This document shows, in pieces, positions 1 to 8,400 of a DNA stretch of 10,832 nt; positions within the stretch are counted from its first letter, which is position 1; every line of letters begins with the position of its first letter. The translations under genes were made by a program, and so were the position numbers. The notes below the pieces were generated by a model. It saw only the letters and a program-made list of their open reading frames with translations, was not told the DNA's origin and made no database searches. The stretch spans positions 1 to 10,832 of the forward strand of contig JAQGIJ010000337.1 in the NCBI GenBank assembly GCA_028291285.1, written 5' to 3'. The stretch comes from Phenylobacterium sp. Lineage in GTDB: Bacteria; Pseudomonadota; Alphaproteobacteria; Caulobacterales; Caulobacteraceae.

Positions 1-298
1 GAATAAAGTCCGGTCGCGGAGTGCTCAAAAAGCAGAGCCTTCGTCCCCGGCGCATGAGCGGGCAAACGCCCGCAAGTCCTCCGCAGGCGTCCCGGAGGAC
101 TAGGAAGATAGGTTCGGCGCGCCTGTAGCCGGTGAGATAGCTGTGGTGCCAGGCGGGATGTGTGGATGGGGTGGCGTAAGGATCTCGCGACCATAGCTGC
201 TCCCATGCATTGTAAATCTGGCCGATGTCGGCAACCACCTCAGCCGTGAGGCGGCCTTGTGTGGGGCGCGCTTGCTCCAATTGCTGGTGATCAAGCAT
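1..298 (-). CDS. Partial CelD/BioF-like GNAT acetyltransferase, N-terminal 99 residues
   Basis: An open frame runs on the minus strand from ATG at 298-296 to the left edge with no stop, so only the first 99 residues are present. A clear ribosome binding site, AGGAG (311-307), lies 8 nt before the ATG. The protein begins MLDHQQLEQARPTQGRL. It then reads WEQLWSRDPYATPSTHPAW, followed by LVLRD, GGLAGVCPL and FLSTPRPDF. The order W..LW..DP.ATP..HPAW, then a strand with VLRD..G.LAG..PL, then a P..DF motif, matches the start of the FemAB/CelD/BioF2-like acetyltransferases (COG5653 type). These are often found in cellulose or exopolysaccharide loci in alphaproteobacteria. The acyl-CoA binding part would lie outside the window. 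Coding status is well supported by the RBS and codon use. The family call is from pattern memory and is moderate; another GNAT-fold family is the main alternative. Confidence 0.65.
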   Translation of the reverse strand, partial: MLDHQQLEQARPTQGRLTAEVVADIGQIYNAWEQLWSRDPYATPSTHPAWHHSYLTGYRRAEPIFLVLRDACGGLAGVCPLMRRGRRLCFLSTPRPDFI

Positions 299-360
299 CC
301 TGAACACTCCTGCCGCGGCCTCCGACTGCTGACGGGCGGCCGGGGGCGCTTGAATCGGTG

Positions 361-384
361 GGCCTCGTCGGGACGGACGAGGCC
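361..384. repeat. Perfect 9-bp inverted repeat (hairpin)
   Basis: GGCCTCGTC (361-369) and GACGAGGCC (376-384) form a perfect 9-bp stem around a 6-nt loop. It sits between the acetyltransferase start on the minus strand and the IS110 remnant. There is no good T-tract on either side, only TTGTCT on the plus strand, so it may be a weak terminator, an operator or an IS-associated structure. The remaining bases of the 299-490 gap show no convincing gene. Confidence 0.5.
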
Positions 385-489
385 TTGTCTAGGAGAGGGG
401 GATGGAGACGCGCCATCCTCGCAGCGGCTCCACAAAGGATGCGCGCGGCTCACGTGCGGCGCTATTTCATCTGCTACCCGATCGGCTTT

Positions 490-680
490 AAACGGCTCGC
501 CAAGAAGATTCGCGCGCGCCCAGCCCCGCGGAATCGCGATGCCGCGCTTGAGAGGAATGAGCGGATCTGGTTCATCGTCGCCGTGCGCTGCGCGACCAGG
601 CGCGCGCGCAGACGGTGCTCCGCGACCGCGCGAGCGTGCTTCAGGAGAAGACCGGTCGCCCGGCGTCGAGTGAAGCTCAA
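490..680 (-). pseudogene. IS110-family transposase fragment, frameshifted
   Basis: On the minus strand, bases 620-552 translate to EHRLRARLVAQRTATMNQI followed by RSFL. This matches the IS110 transposase core, which typically reads LHR.R..LV.QRTA.INQ.R.FLLERGI. The expected continuation, LKRGIAIPRGW, is in the neighbouring minus frame from 552 down to about 520. The break is at the run read as ttcctctcaag, where one lost C would restore FLLKRGIAIPRGW. Similarity fades past LLGEP (about 493) and upstream of 620. There is no start, no DEDD active-site region and no complete end, so this is a decayed internal piece and not a working element. An overlapping plus-strand frame looks superficially coding but is the shadow of this fragment. 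Confidence 0.6.
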
Positions 681-833
681 TACCTCACTCTGCCACGCAG
701 ATGCCGTTGGGGAGCGTCCACCCCATCACCCATGGCTATCGTTGCGAGTTGGCTCCTATCCGGACTAAGAGCGGGGTGATGGCTCTTTTGCTGCAGTAGG
801 GGAACGCGAAATGGGCTTCGCCTTTAAGCCGAT

Positions 834-910
834 GGACGGGTAGCTCAGAGGCAGAGCGCCGTGACCAACATCACGGAGGCCGTGCGGTTCAATTCCCACC
901 CTGTCCACCA
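834..910 (+). tRNA. tRNA-like sequence, probable tRNA pseudogene or atypical tRNA
   Basis: A cloverleaf can be drawn by eye. The acceptor stem GGACGGG (834-840) pairs with CCTGTCC (900-906) with one G-U, followed by discriminator A907 and encoded CCA 908-910. The D arm is GCTC (843-846) with GAGC (854-857) and a loop containing GG. The T loop TTCAATT (888-894) is canonical. Two parts are abnormal. The anticodon stem CCGTG (859-863) with CACGG (872-876) encloses an 8-nt loop, ACCAACAT, with no T at the normal position 33. The T stem GTGCGG/CCCAC (882-887/895-899) needs a bulged C885. No amino-acid identity can be assigned. A decayed tRNA left by an integration event and a genuine 8-nt-loop tRNA both fit. 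Confidence 0.4.
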
Positions 911-957
911 TTCCGCGCTGTCGCAAGGACGCGCCAGAGTGAGGAGTCCGCTTGCCA

Positions 958-1090
958 CCGAGGCTGTGTGAAAACAGCGAAGCAGCCTAGATTCCTGAGC
1001 AGGGCCTCCGGGGGTCGGGATGAAGCGCTTCATCGAGGGTGAGGACCGGCGTCAGGGCACTGCTTCCGGAATACCTGGCGGCGCCCGTCA
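958..1090 (+). mobile_element. IS1182-family left end and truncated transposase remnant
   Basis: The motif GAGGCTGTGTGAAAAC (960-975) resembles the terminal sequence that commonly precedes IS1182-family transposases. About 45 bp later, ATG at 1020 starts MKRFIEGEDRRQ, very close to the known IS1182 transposase start (MKRFIEGEDR.Q.TLLPE.LDD). The next conserved piece, LLPEYL, lies in a different plus frame from about 1060. A two-base loss in GGCACTGCTTCC explains the shift. Similarity ends just after EYL, so only the left end and roughly 20 codons remain, and the rest of the element and its right end are missing. The remnant abuts the 3' end of the large RTX gene on the opposite strand. The stretch 1090-1170 shows nothing else recognisable. 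Confidence 0.65.
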
Positions 1091-1170
1091 GCCGCTTCGG
1101 ACCGTGTGGCCGCCCCCCGCCTTCGCTGGCCGATCCGCTCGGAAGGTCCAACGGGCCGGCGGCTCCGGTC

Positions 1171-4100
1171 TCAGGTGAAGATAAAGTCGCCCACGTCCAG
1201 ACTGGCTTTCGAGACGCCGGTCAGGGTGATCGTGTTCTGGCTGTCGATGGTGATCACGCCGTCGCCGGCGACATCCTGCGTCTTCGCCAGGAGCGCGTCG
1301 AAGGCGGCCTGAGCGGTTGCGCCGCTCCCGACGCCAAGCATCGCCCGGGTCAGCTGGATGTGGTCGTCGCTCGAGGCTCCGGACACGAACCCGTTGATGA
1401 CGTCCTTGCCGAACCCCGCGCCGAACACGAACACGTCGTCGCCGGCTCCCCCGGCCAGTGTGTCCGCGCCCGCGAAGCCGATGATGCTGTCGTCGCCGGG
1501 GCCACCCGCCAGGCTGTCGCTGGCGGAACTCCCGAACAGGACCTGCCCGGCGCCCGCGGCGCTGTTCCCGGCGCGATCGTCCGCCGTCACCGTGATGGCA
1601 TGGGGCGTGTTCGAGAACGCCTTCGACAGCGACCAGACTCCGGTGTTGCCCGCCGTCACCTGCCCGAGCTCCGTCGCGCCATCGAAGATGTGAACGATGG
1701 CCGCCGGTTCGGCCGTGCCGGTGAGCTTGGTCGTCGTCGCGCTGGTGATCACGGGGGCGATCATCGTGGTGTCCACCGTCAGGGTCAGCAGACCGGAAGT
1801 CGCCGAGACATTCGCTGCGTCGTCCGTGGCCCCCGCCGTCAGCTTGTGAACGCCGTCGGGCAGCCCGCCGGTCGTGATGGACCAGGCCCCGGACGAGTCC
1901 GCGATCGCCGTCCCGACGTCGACCGATCCGTCGTGCAGGGTGACGAGTGAGCCCGCCTGTGCGGTTCCGCGAAGCGTCGGCGTCGCATCGCTCGTGATGT
2001 TGTCGCTGTTGCTGCGTCCTGTATCCAACTCCGGCGGCAGATCCGGCGTCGAGGGCCGGGAGGGCGGGGTTGTGTCGATGACGATCGCCACGGTGTCCGA
2101 GGGGGGGCCAACGCCACCGACCGGACTGCTCGCTGTGGCCGAGATCACGTGGGACCCGGCGCTCAAGCTGGACGCGGTGATGCTCCAGGCGCCCGTGCTG
2201 CCGGTGATCACCTGACCGAGCTGCTTCGAGCCTTCGAGCAGTTGCACCGTCGTCCCCGTCGCGGCCGTGCCGACGAAGGTGGGCGTGGTGTCGTTCGTCA
2301 GATTGTCTGTGTTCGACGTTCCTGTATCGGAGGCGTCCTGGAGGTCGGGGGCGGATGGCGCCGGGGGTACGTTTGAATCGTCGTTGGTGATCGAACCGGC
2401 GGCGGTGGCCTGGCTGATCGCGGCCCCGCCGGAGGCGTTCGACAGGGTGACTGTGAAGCCTTCGTTGGCTTCTTGCGCCGTGTCGCCGGCGACGTTGACG
2501 GTGATGACCTGCGAGCTCTCCCCAGCGGCGAAGCTGACCTGGCCGCTGGGCAGGGTTCCGCCGAAGTCGGCGGCGTCGGCCGGGGCCGCCCCCGAGCCGG
2601 TCACCGCCCAGTTGGCGGTGGTGGCGCCGGAGAGGTCGCCGGAGCGGGTGACGGTGAAGGTGAAGGCGGTCGAGCCGCTGTTCCCCTCGGCCTTGGTGGC
2701 GTCGGTCGCCGCCAGGCTGAGGGAGGGCGGGGCGGAGTCGTCGTTGGTGATCGAGCCGACGGCGGCGGCCTGGGTGACGCCACTCGACCCGGAGGGGTTC
2801 GACAGGGTGACGGTGAAGCCCTCGTCGGATTCGAACACCGTGTCGGCGGCGACGTCGACGGTGATGACCTTCGAGCTCTCGCCCGCGGCGAAGCTGACGT
2901 GGCCGGAGGGCGCGGCGCCGCCGAAGTCGGCGGCGTCGGCCGGGGCGGCGCCCGAGCCGGTCACCGCCCAGTCGGCGGTGGTCGCGCCGGAGAGATCGCC
3001 CGAGCGGGTGGCGGTGAAGGTGAAGGGCGTCGAACCGCTGTTCCCCTCGGCCTTGGTCGCGTCGGTCGCCGCAAGGCTCAGGAAGGTGGTGGCGTCGTCG
3101 TCGACAATCGCGCCGTGAGCGGTGGCCTGGGTGAGCAGGGCCGAGCCGGACGCGTTCGACAGGGTGACGGTGAAGCCCTCGTCGGCTTCGAACACCGTGT
3201 CACCGGCGACGTTGACGGTGACGTTCGTCGAGCTTTCGCCGGCGGCGAAGCTGACGTGGCCGGAGGGCAGTCCGCCGCTGAAATCGGCGGCGTCGGCCGG
3301 GGCTGCGCCGGAACCAGTCACGGCCCAGTCGGCGGTGGTGGCGCCCGAGAGGCCGCCGGAGCGCGTGACGGTGAAGGTGAAGGCGGTCGAGCCGCTGTTT
3401 CCCTCGGCCTTGACGGCGTCGGTCGCCGCCAGGCTGAGCGAGGTGGTCGAAATTGTGATTACGTTGTTGTCGAAACCGTAGCCGCTCGTCACGTGGAGCT
3501 GACCTGAGGGGGTTCCTTGCAGCGTGAGGACGGTCTCGAATAGGCCGTTGTTGTCCCCGTCGATCTTCAGGAGGGCATTCGCGCCGCTCGTATCGAGCAA
3601 TACGTTTGCGCCGCTCGCCAGGCTTTGCTTGAGCACGATCCGATCGCCATCGCCGTAATCGGTGATCAGGTCACCGTTTAGCTCGCCTGCGCTGGAGGCC
3701 TGGAAAACGTCGACGCCGCCCCCGCCTGTAATCGTGTCGGCGCCAGGCCCGCCGACAATGGTGTCGTCACCTAGTCGGCCGTCGAGGATGTTGTTGCGGG
3801 TGTTCCCCGTGATCAGGTTGGCGTCGTCATTGCCGGTCCCGTTGATAACCGCCGTGCCGGTGAGGGTGAGGTTCTCGACGTTGGCCCCCAGCGTATAGGC
3901 GCTGTTGCTCTCGACAGTGTCGATGCCGCCCCCGTTCGCCTGGCTGAGCGTCTCGACCACGACGTCGCCCGAGCTGTCGACCACGTAGGTGTCGTTCCCC
4001 GGCCCACCCTCCATCCGATCCGCGCTGCCCCCGCCGATCAGCCGGTCGTCGCCGAGGCCGCCGATGAGCGTGTCCCTCAGGTTACCGCCGTCGAGCGTGT

Positions 4101-5244
4101 CGTTTCCGTCGCCGCCTGTAATGACGTTGGCGAGTTCGTTGCCGGTTCCCTGGAAGGCGCCGGCGCCGGTGAAGGTCAGGTTTTCGACGTTGGCGCCCAG
4201 CGTGTAGCTGGGGACGGCGGTCTTGACCGTATCCGTGCCCTCGCCAGCGATTTCGATCACCCGATCGCCCAGGCTATCGACGACATAGACGTCGTTGCCC
4301 CGGCCGCCGATCAAGGTGTCGGCGCCGCCGCCGCCGTCGAGGATGTCGTTGCCCCCCAGCCCGGAGAGCTGGTTGGGCCCGCCATCTCCGGTGAGGATGT
4401 CCTTGTACGCTGACCCCTCGAGGTTCTCGATCGAGACCAGGTGATCGCGCGGGGTTCCCGCGAGCGTGCCGTTGTCGGCGCCGAGATTGAGAAGGGCGTT
4501 GTACCAATCGGTGGCGATCTTCTGATAGCCGCTCGCATTGGGATGGACGCCGCTGTCCGCCGGCGGCGCCGACATGTCGGCGCTCGTCAGGTCGCTCATG
4601 TCGACGAAGGTGATGTCGACCCCGGCGGCGTGCTTTTCCGCCACCACGTCCGGGATCATCGCATTGTACGCCGCGATGACCGCGGTGCGGTGGTCCGTCT
4701 GCGCGATCGCAGGCGGGATCGGGCCGATCAAGATCTTCGGCGGGTCGGGCTGCGCGGCGATGTCGTCGATCAGGTGTGCGAGCCTGTCGGCGATCTGTTG
4801 CGGCGTCGTTGCGCCTTTATTGGTGTCGTTCGTGCCGATGATCAGCAGCACGATGTCCGGTCGGGAGGCCGCGAGCCAGCCGCTGACCCCGGCGTCAACG
4901 TCCGTAATGGTGTAGCCGGGATGGCCTTCGTTCTCGCCATCTTCGAACTGCCCGGCCACGCGCCCGCTGCCCACGAAGTCGATCGTGAGATTGTTGCCTG
5001 TCAACTCGCTCCAGAGCAGGCCTCGATAGCCGCCGAGCGTCGTGGCTTCGGGAGATCCGTAGGTGATGGAATCACCCAAGGGCATGACGCGCGGGATATA
5101 GGCGGCGATCCCCGTCCCGAGATTGGCGACCACGCCCCGGCTGCTCGAGGCGTAACTTGCGGTGTCGTTCCCGGCCCCCCCGTCCAGGGTTTCGTTTCCG
5201 CTTCCGCCTGGGAGCACGTCGTCGCCATCAGTACCCACGCCCAT
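1171..5244 (-). CDS. RTX protein with CE3-like SGNH esterase, Calx-beta and Ig-like repeats (1357 aa)
   Basis: This is probably a secreted polysaccharide O-acetylesterase with adhesive or scaffold repeats. Residues 1-45 are a short RTX segment. Residues 52-255 form an SGNH hydrolase with GDSIT (nucleophile S59), GHPGYTI (107-113), GTND (137-140) and GVHPN (H234, candidate acid D230). The GYRGLLW and HPG motifs resemble carbohydrate esterase family 3. RTX nonapeptides with VVDS..GD and LGANVENLT units fill about 282-515. Three Calx-beta units of 119-120 residues follow (about 602-957), then three Ig-like units (about 960-1233), a short RTX block (about 1236-1275) and a C-terminal tail ending DFIFT. 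There is no Sec signal, so type I secretion is inferred. A GTG precedes the ATG by one codon; I chose ATG at 5244 because GGGAG stands 7 nt upstream and the paralogue also begins MGVGTDGDDVL. The gene lies 191-194 bp downstream of that paralogue, on the same strand. Substrate is unknown. Confidence 0.9.
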   Translation of the reverse strand: MGVGTDGDDVLPGGSGNETLDGGAGNDTASYASSSRGVVANLGTGIAAYIPRVMPLGDSITYGSPEATTLGGYRGLLWSELTGNNLTIDFVGSGRVAGQFEDGENEGHPGYTITDVDAGVSGWLAASRPDIVLLIIGTNDTNKGATTPQQIADRLAHLIDDIAAQPDPPKILIGPIPPAIAQTDHRTAVIAAYNAMIPDVVAEKHAAGVDITFVDMSDLTSADMSAPPADSGVHPNASGYQKIATDWYNALLNLGADNGTLAGTPRDHLVSIENLEGSAYKDILTGDGGPNQLSGLGGNDILDGGGGADTLIGGRGNDVYVVDSLGDRVIEIAGEGTDTVKTAVPSYTLGANVENLTFTGAGAFQGTGNELANVITGGDGNDTLDGGNLRDTLIGGLGDDRLIGGGSADRMEGGPGNDTYVVDSSGDVVVETLSQANGGGIDTVESNSAYTLGANVENLTLTGTAVINGTGNDDANLITGNTRNNILDGRLGDDTIVGGPGADTITGGGGVDVFQASSAGELNGDLITDYGDGDRIVLKQSLASGANVLLDTSGANALLKIDGDNNGLFETVLTLQGTPSGQLHVTSGYGFDNNVITISTTSLSLAATDAVKAEGNSGSTAFTFTVTRSGGLSGATTADWAVTGSGAAPADAADFSGGLPSGHVSFAAGESSTNVTVNVAGDTVFEADEGFTVTLSNASGSALLTQATAHGAIVDDDATTFLSLAATDATKAEGNSGSTPFTFTATRSGDLSGATTADWAVTGSGAAPADAADFGGAAPSGHVSFAAGESSKVITVDVAADTVFESDEGFTVTLSNPSGSSGVTQAAAVGSITNDDSAPPSLSLAATDATKAEGNSGSTAFTFTVTRSGDLSGATTANWAVTGSGAAPADAADFGGTLPSGQVSFAAGESSQVITVNVAGDTAQEANEGFTVTLSNASGGAAISQATAAGSITNDDSNVPPAPSAPDLQDASDTGTSNTDNLTNDTTPTFVGTAATGTTVQLLEGSKQLGQVITGSTGAWSITASSLSAGSHVISATASSPVGGVGPPSDTVAIVIDTTPPSRPSTPDLPPELDTGRSNSDNITSDATPTLRGTAQAGSLVTLHDGSVDVGTAIADSSGAWSITTGGLPDGVHKLTAGATDDAANVSATSGLLTLTVDTTMIAPVITSATTTKLTGTAEPAAIVHIFDGATELGQVTAGNTGVWSLSKAFSNTPHAITVTADDRAGNSAAGAGQVLFGSSASDSLAGGPGDDSIIGFAGADTLAGGAGDDVFVFGAGFGKDVINGFVSGASSDDHIQLTRAMLGVGSGATAQAAFDALLAKTQDVAGDGVITIDSQNTITLTGVSKASLDVGDFIFT
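1546..2367 (-). repeat. Three bacterial Ig-like repeats in the RTX esterase
   Basis: Residues about 960-1233 contain three diverged units with the pattern TPT..GTA..G..V.L..GS..LG....G..GAWS.T...L..G.H..TA.A.D, linked by the spacer DTTPP or DTTM. This is the usual bacterial Ig-like (Big) tandem organisation seen in large surface or secreted adhesins. The third unit lacks the longer linker of the first two. They are much less alike in DNA than the Calx-beta units, so they are older repeats. Confidence 0.8.
2374..3441 (-). repeat. Three near-identical tandem Calx-beta repeats (about 360 bp each)
   Basis: Within the 1357-residue protein, a unit starting LSLAATDA.KAEGNSGST recurs at residues about 603, 722 and 842, a spacing of 119-120 residues. 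In DNA, the sequence GTCGGTCGCCGC plus flank recurs at intervals of 357-360 bp. Each unit carries the acidic DDD or NDD motif at its end and DE.FTVTLSN, both typical of Calx-beta calcium-binding domains. The high DNA identity, including synonymous positions, suggests recent duplication or ongoing homogenisation. Confidence 0.9.
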
Positions 5245-5312
5245 CACAAAGCTCCCATAGAAGCCCTACGCAGGGACAGCGCCACCTCCCGCTGCGGTAG
5301 TGGGCGACGTCC

Positions 5313-5373
5313 ACCATCATCAAGGATGGTTGGCCTACACGCTGATCAGCGTGATGGCCTTGTCCTGCGACAA
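5313..5373. repeat. Row of three adjacent inverted repeats between the tandem RTX genes
   Basis: The 191-194 bp gap between the two minus-strand RTX genes holds three hairpins almost touching. ACCATC/GATGGT lies at 5313-5330. A 16-bp perfect palindrome, CACGCTGATCAGCGTG (5338-5353), is flanked by GGCC on both sides (5332-5335 and 5356-5359). TTGTC/GACAA lies at 5360-5373. No T-tract follows on the minus strand, so a simple intrinsic terminator is not supported. The palindrome sits about 94 bp before the ATG of the 1357-residue gene, so an operator for a dimeric regulator, a structured leader or a processing site are all possible. I see no convincing -35/-10 pair in the gap. Confidence 0.6.
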
Positions 5374-5438
5374 ACGCATCACCGAATGCACGACCTGTTA
5401 AGGCGACGCCTCGGGCCTGCCACTGAGTTCGCACCCGC

Positions 5439-8400
5439 TCAGACCAGCAGGAAATCCGAGGACTGCAGGTTCACGGCGAGGGAAAAGGTCGCAATCGGAA
5501 CGGCCGCGGCGCCGCCCTGGCCATCGGGGTCCCAGGAGAGCAGCTTGGTAGCGCTGGTATAGACGAACTGGCCATGACCGATCGCCGTCGCGCTGGTCCC
5601 CGACACGAACCAGGCCGGATCGAGCGCGCCCGGCGCCAGGGACGGATCGAAACCCGAGGCCTGGATGCCGATCTTGTCCACTCCTTGGGTGAAATCCGAG
5701 ATCTGGTCCTTGTTGTTGAGCACCGCCCCGGTGAACAGGAACAGATCCGCATCCGCGCCGCCGCTCAGCGTGTCGGCGCCCAGACCGCCCACCAGAGTGT
5801 CCGGGCCGTTCTCGCCATAGATCTTGTCGGCGCCATCGTCGCCATAGAGCTGGTCCGCGCCATCCCCGCCCCTGAGGATGTCGTTACCGGTCGCACCATG
5901 CAGAAGATCGTTGCCGGCCCCGCCCGTGATGGAATTGTCGATCTCGTTGCCGGTCCCGACGAACGCGCCCGTCGTGCCGATATACGTCAGGTTCTCGACA
6001 TTGCTTGTGAGCGTATAGCTGCCGAGCGTGGTCTTGACCGTGTCAATACCGCCGGCGTCGGCGCCCGTGTTCGGATCCGTCTCGCTTACGATGTCGCCAA
6101 GATTGTCCACCAGATAGGTGTCGCTGCCGCCGCCGCCCTGGAGCGTGTCGGCGCCGAGCCCGCCATCGATCGTGTCGTTGCCGGCCCCGCCGATGATCAG
6201 ATTGTCGCTCCCGCTGCCCGTGGCCCTGAAGGCGCCGGCGCCGGTATAGACGAGCTCCTCGACGTTGGCGGGCAGGGTGTAGGCGTCGACCGCCGTCTGC
6301 ACTCTGTCGCGTCCGCCGCCGGGATCCTCGACCACCCCATCGTTGATCAGGACCGTATAGGTGTCGTCGCCTGCGCCGCCTTTGAGCGTGTCCTTGAGGC
6401 TGTCGAGCCCGCCGCTGAGCGTGTCGTTGCCGGCGCCGCCCGTGATCAGGTTGGCCAGCTCGTTGCCGACGAACTGGAAACCCACGTTCGGATCGGTGTT
6501 GAGGGAGGTCAGGTTCTCGATGAAGCTCCCGCTCGCAAGCGTGTAGCCGAGGGTGGTCTTGACCGTGTCCACGCCGCCCGCGTCCGCGCCCGTGTTCGGA
6601 TCCGCCTCGCTCACGACGTCGCCGGCATTAGCGACCATATAGGTGTCGTTGCCGGCCCCGGCCTGGAGCGTGTCGGCGCCGAGCCCGCCATCGAGGGTGT
6701 CGTTGCCGGCTCCGCCGACGATCAGATTGTCGCTCGCATTGCCCGTGCCCTTGAAGGCGGCGGCGCCCGTGTAGACGAGGTCCTCGACATTGTCGGGGAG
6801 GGTGTAGAGCGTGAGCGCCGTCAGCACCTTGTCGTGCCCGGCCCCTGGAGCCTCCATCACCACGTCATTGACCTGGACCGTATAGGTGTCGTCTCCGGCG
6901 CCGCCGTTCAGGGTGTCCTTGACGCTGTCGTTGCCGCCGCTGAGCGTGTCGGCCCCAGGGCCGCCATTGATGACGTTGACGAGCTCGTTGCCGGTCCCCT
7001 GGAATCCGACGCTGGGATCGGTGTTGGTGGTGGTGAGGACCTCGACGTACTGGGGCAGGGTGTAGCTGGGGAGCGAGGTGTTGACCGTGTCGTAACCGCC
7101 GGCGTCGCCACCCGTGCTCGGATCGATTTCGCTGACCACGTCGCCGACGTTGTCGACAACATAGGTGTCCTTGCCGGCCATGCCCATCATGGTGTCGGCG
7201 CCGGCTGCCCCGTCGAGGGTGTTGTTGCCGAGGTTCCCGATGAGCACGTTGGCGAGTTCGTTGCCGGTGGCGGTGACGCTTGAGGTGCCGGTGAGGGTTA
7301 GGTTCTCGAAATTGGGGCCCAGCGTCCAGGCGCGGGTGCTCTCGACCGTGTCGATCCCGCCCCCGTCCGCGGCGCTGAGCGTCTCGATCGCAGTGTCGTA
7401 TCCGGCGTCGACTGAGTAGGTGTCGTTCCCGGCCCCCCCCTCCATCCGATCCAGGCCGCTCCCGCCGATCAGCCTGTCGTCACCGGCTCCGCCGATGAGG
7501 GTGTCGTTCAAGAGCCCGCCGTCGAGCGTGTCGTTCCCGGCTCCGCCGGTGATGACGTTCACCAGCTCGTTGCCGGTCCCCACGAAGTTGCCGACGCCGA
7601 TAAAGGCCAGGTTCTCGAAATTCGCGGGCAGCACATAGCTGGTGAAGGTGGTCCTGACTGTGTCGGTCCCCTCGCCGGTGAGCTCGATCAACTGATCTCC
7701 CGGGTTGTCCACCACGTAGTAGTCGTTGCCTTGGCCGCCGATCATGGTGTCGGCGCCGCCGCCGCCGTCGAGGATGTCCGCGCCGCCCAGCCCGACGAGC
7801 ATGTTGGGGCCGTCGGTCCCGGTCAGGACGTCCTGATAGGGTGACCCTTGGAGATTCTCGATCGAGACGAGTTGGTCGTGCGGCCCCCCTGCGAGCGTGC
7901 CGCTGTCGGTCCCCAGGGTCAGCAGCGCGTCGTACCAATGCTCGGCGATCTTCTGATAGCCGATCGGATTGGGATGTACGCCGGGATCCGGCGGCAGCGA
8001 CATGTCGGTCGAGGGCGACAGGTCGCTCATGTCGACGAAGGTGATGTCGACGCCCGCGGCGCGCTTTTGCGCGACCAGGTCGGGAATGGCGGCATCGTAC
8101 GCCTGGATCGCCGCGATCCGGTCGGCGGGCTGGTTGTCGTTCGGCACCGGGCTCGGGCCGATGAATATCTTCGGCGGGTGGCCAGGCTGGGCGGCGATGA
8201 TGTCGTCGATGAGGTGTGAGAGCCGGCCGATCAACACGTCCGTGGTCGGGCGCGGCGTTCGGCTGGTGTCGTTGGTGCCGATGATCAGCAGCACGACGTC
8301 CGGCTGGGCGGCCGGGATCCACGTGCCGACCTGACCGTCGATGTCAGTGATGGTCCAGCCGCCATGGCCTTCGTTGTCGGGGTCGTCGATGCTCGCGAAC

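Noticed and set aside
58..101. Two tandem hairpins (58-73 and 75-101), first read as a structured RNA or attenuator
   Set aside because: They fall inside the minus-strand acetyltransferase coding region and can arise from its GC-rich codons.
358..768. Plus-strand frames of about 136 codons across the left region
   Set aside because: The clearest similarity there is on the minus strand (IS110 fragment). The plus frames show no family motif and no RBS.
1019..1034. Perfect 16-bp palindrome GATGAAGCGCTTCATC as an operator
   Set aside because: It coincides with the ATG and first codons of the IS1182 transposase remnant (MKRFI), so the coding sequence explains it.
1039..1950. Plus-strand open frame of 303 codons
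   Set aside because: Only its first few codons (LLPEYL) match the IS1182 remnant. The rest is antisense to the 3' part of the large RTX gene.
2473..3507. Plus-strand frames opposite the Calx-beta repeats
   Set aside because: They repeat with the same 360-bp period as the Calx-beta units and are glycine/arginine/valine-rich shadows.
5950..7163. CRISPR-like regular repeats
   Set aside because: The period (about 525 bp) and in-frame coding nature show these are protein domain repeats; no short repeats with unique spacers exist in the window.
5574..7283. Long plus-strand open frame of 569 codons opposite the 1080-residue RTX gene
   Set aside because: It is the mirror of a GC-rich, repeated GGxGxD coding sequence. 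Its translation is a repeated, low-complexity shadow without recognisable domains or a convincing RBS.
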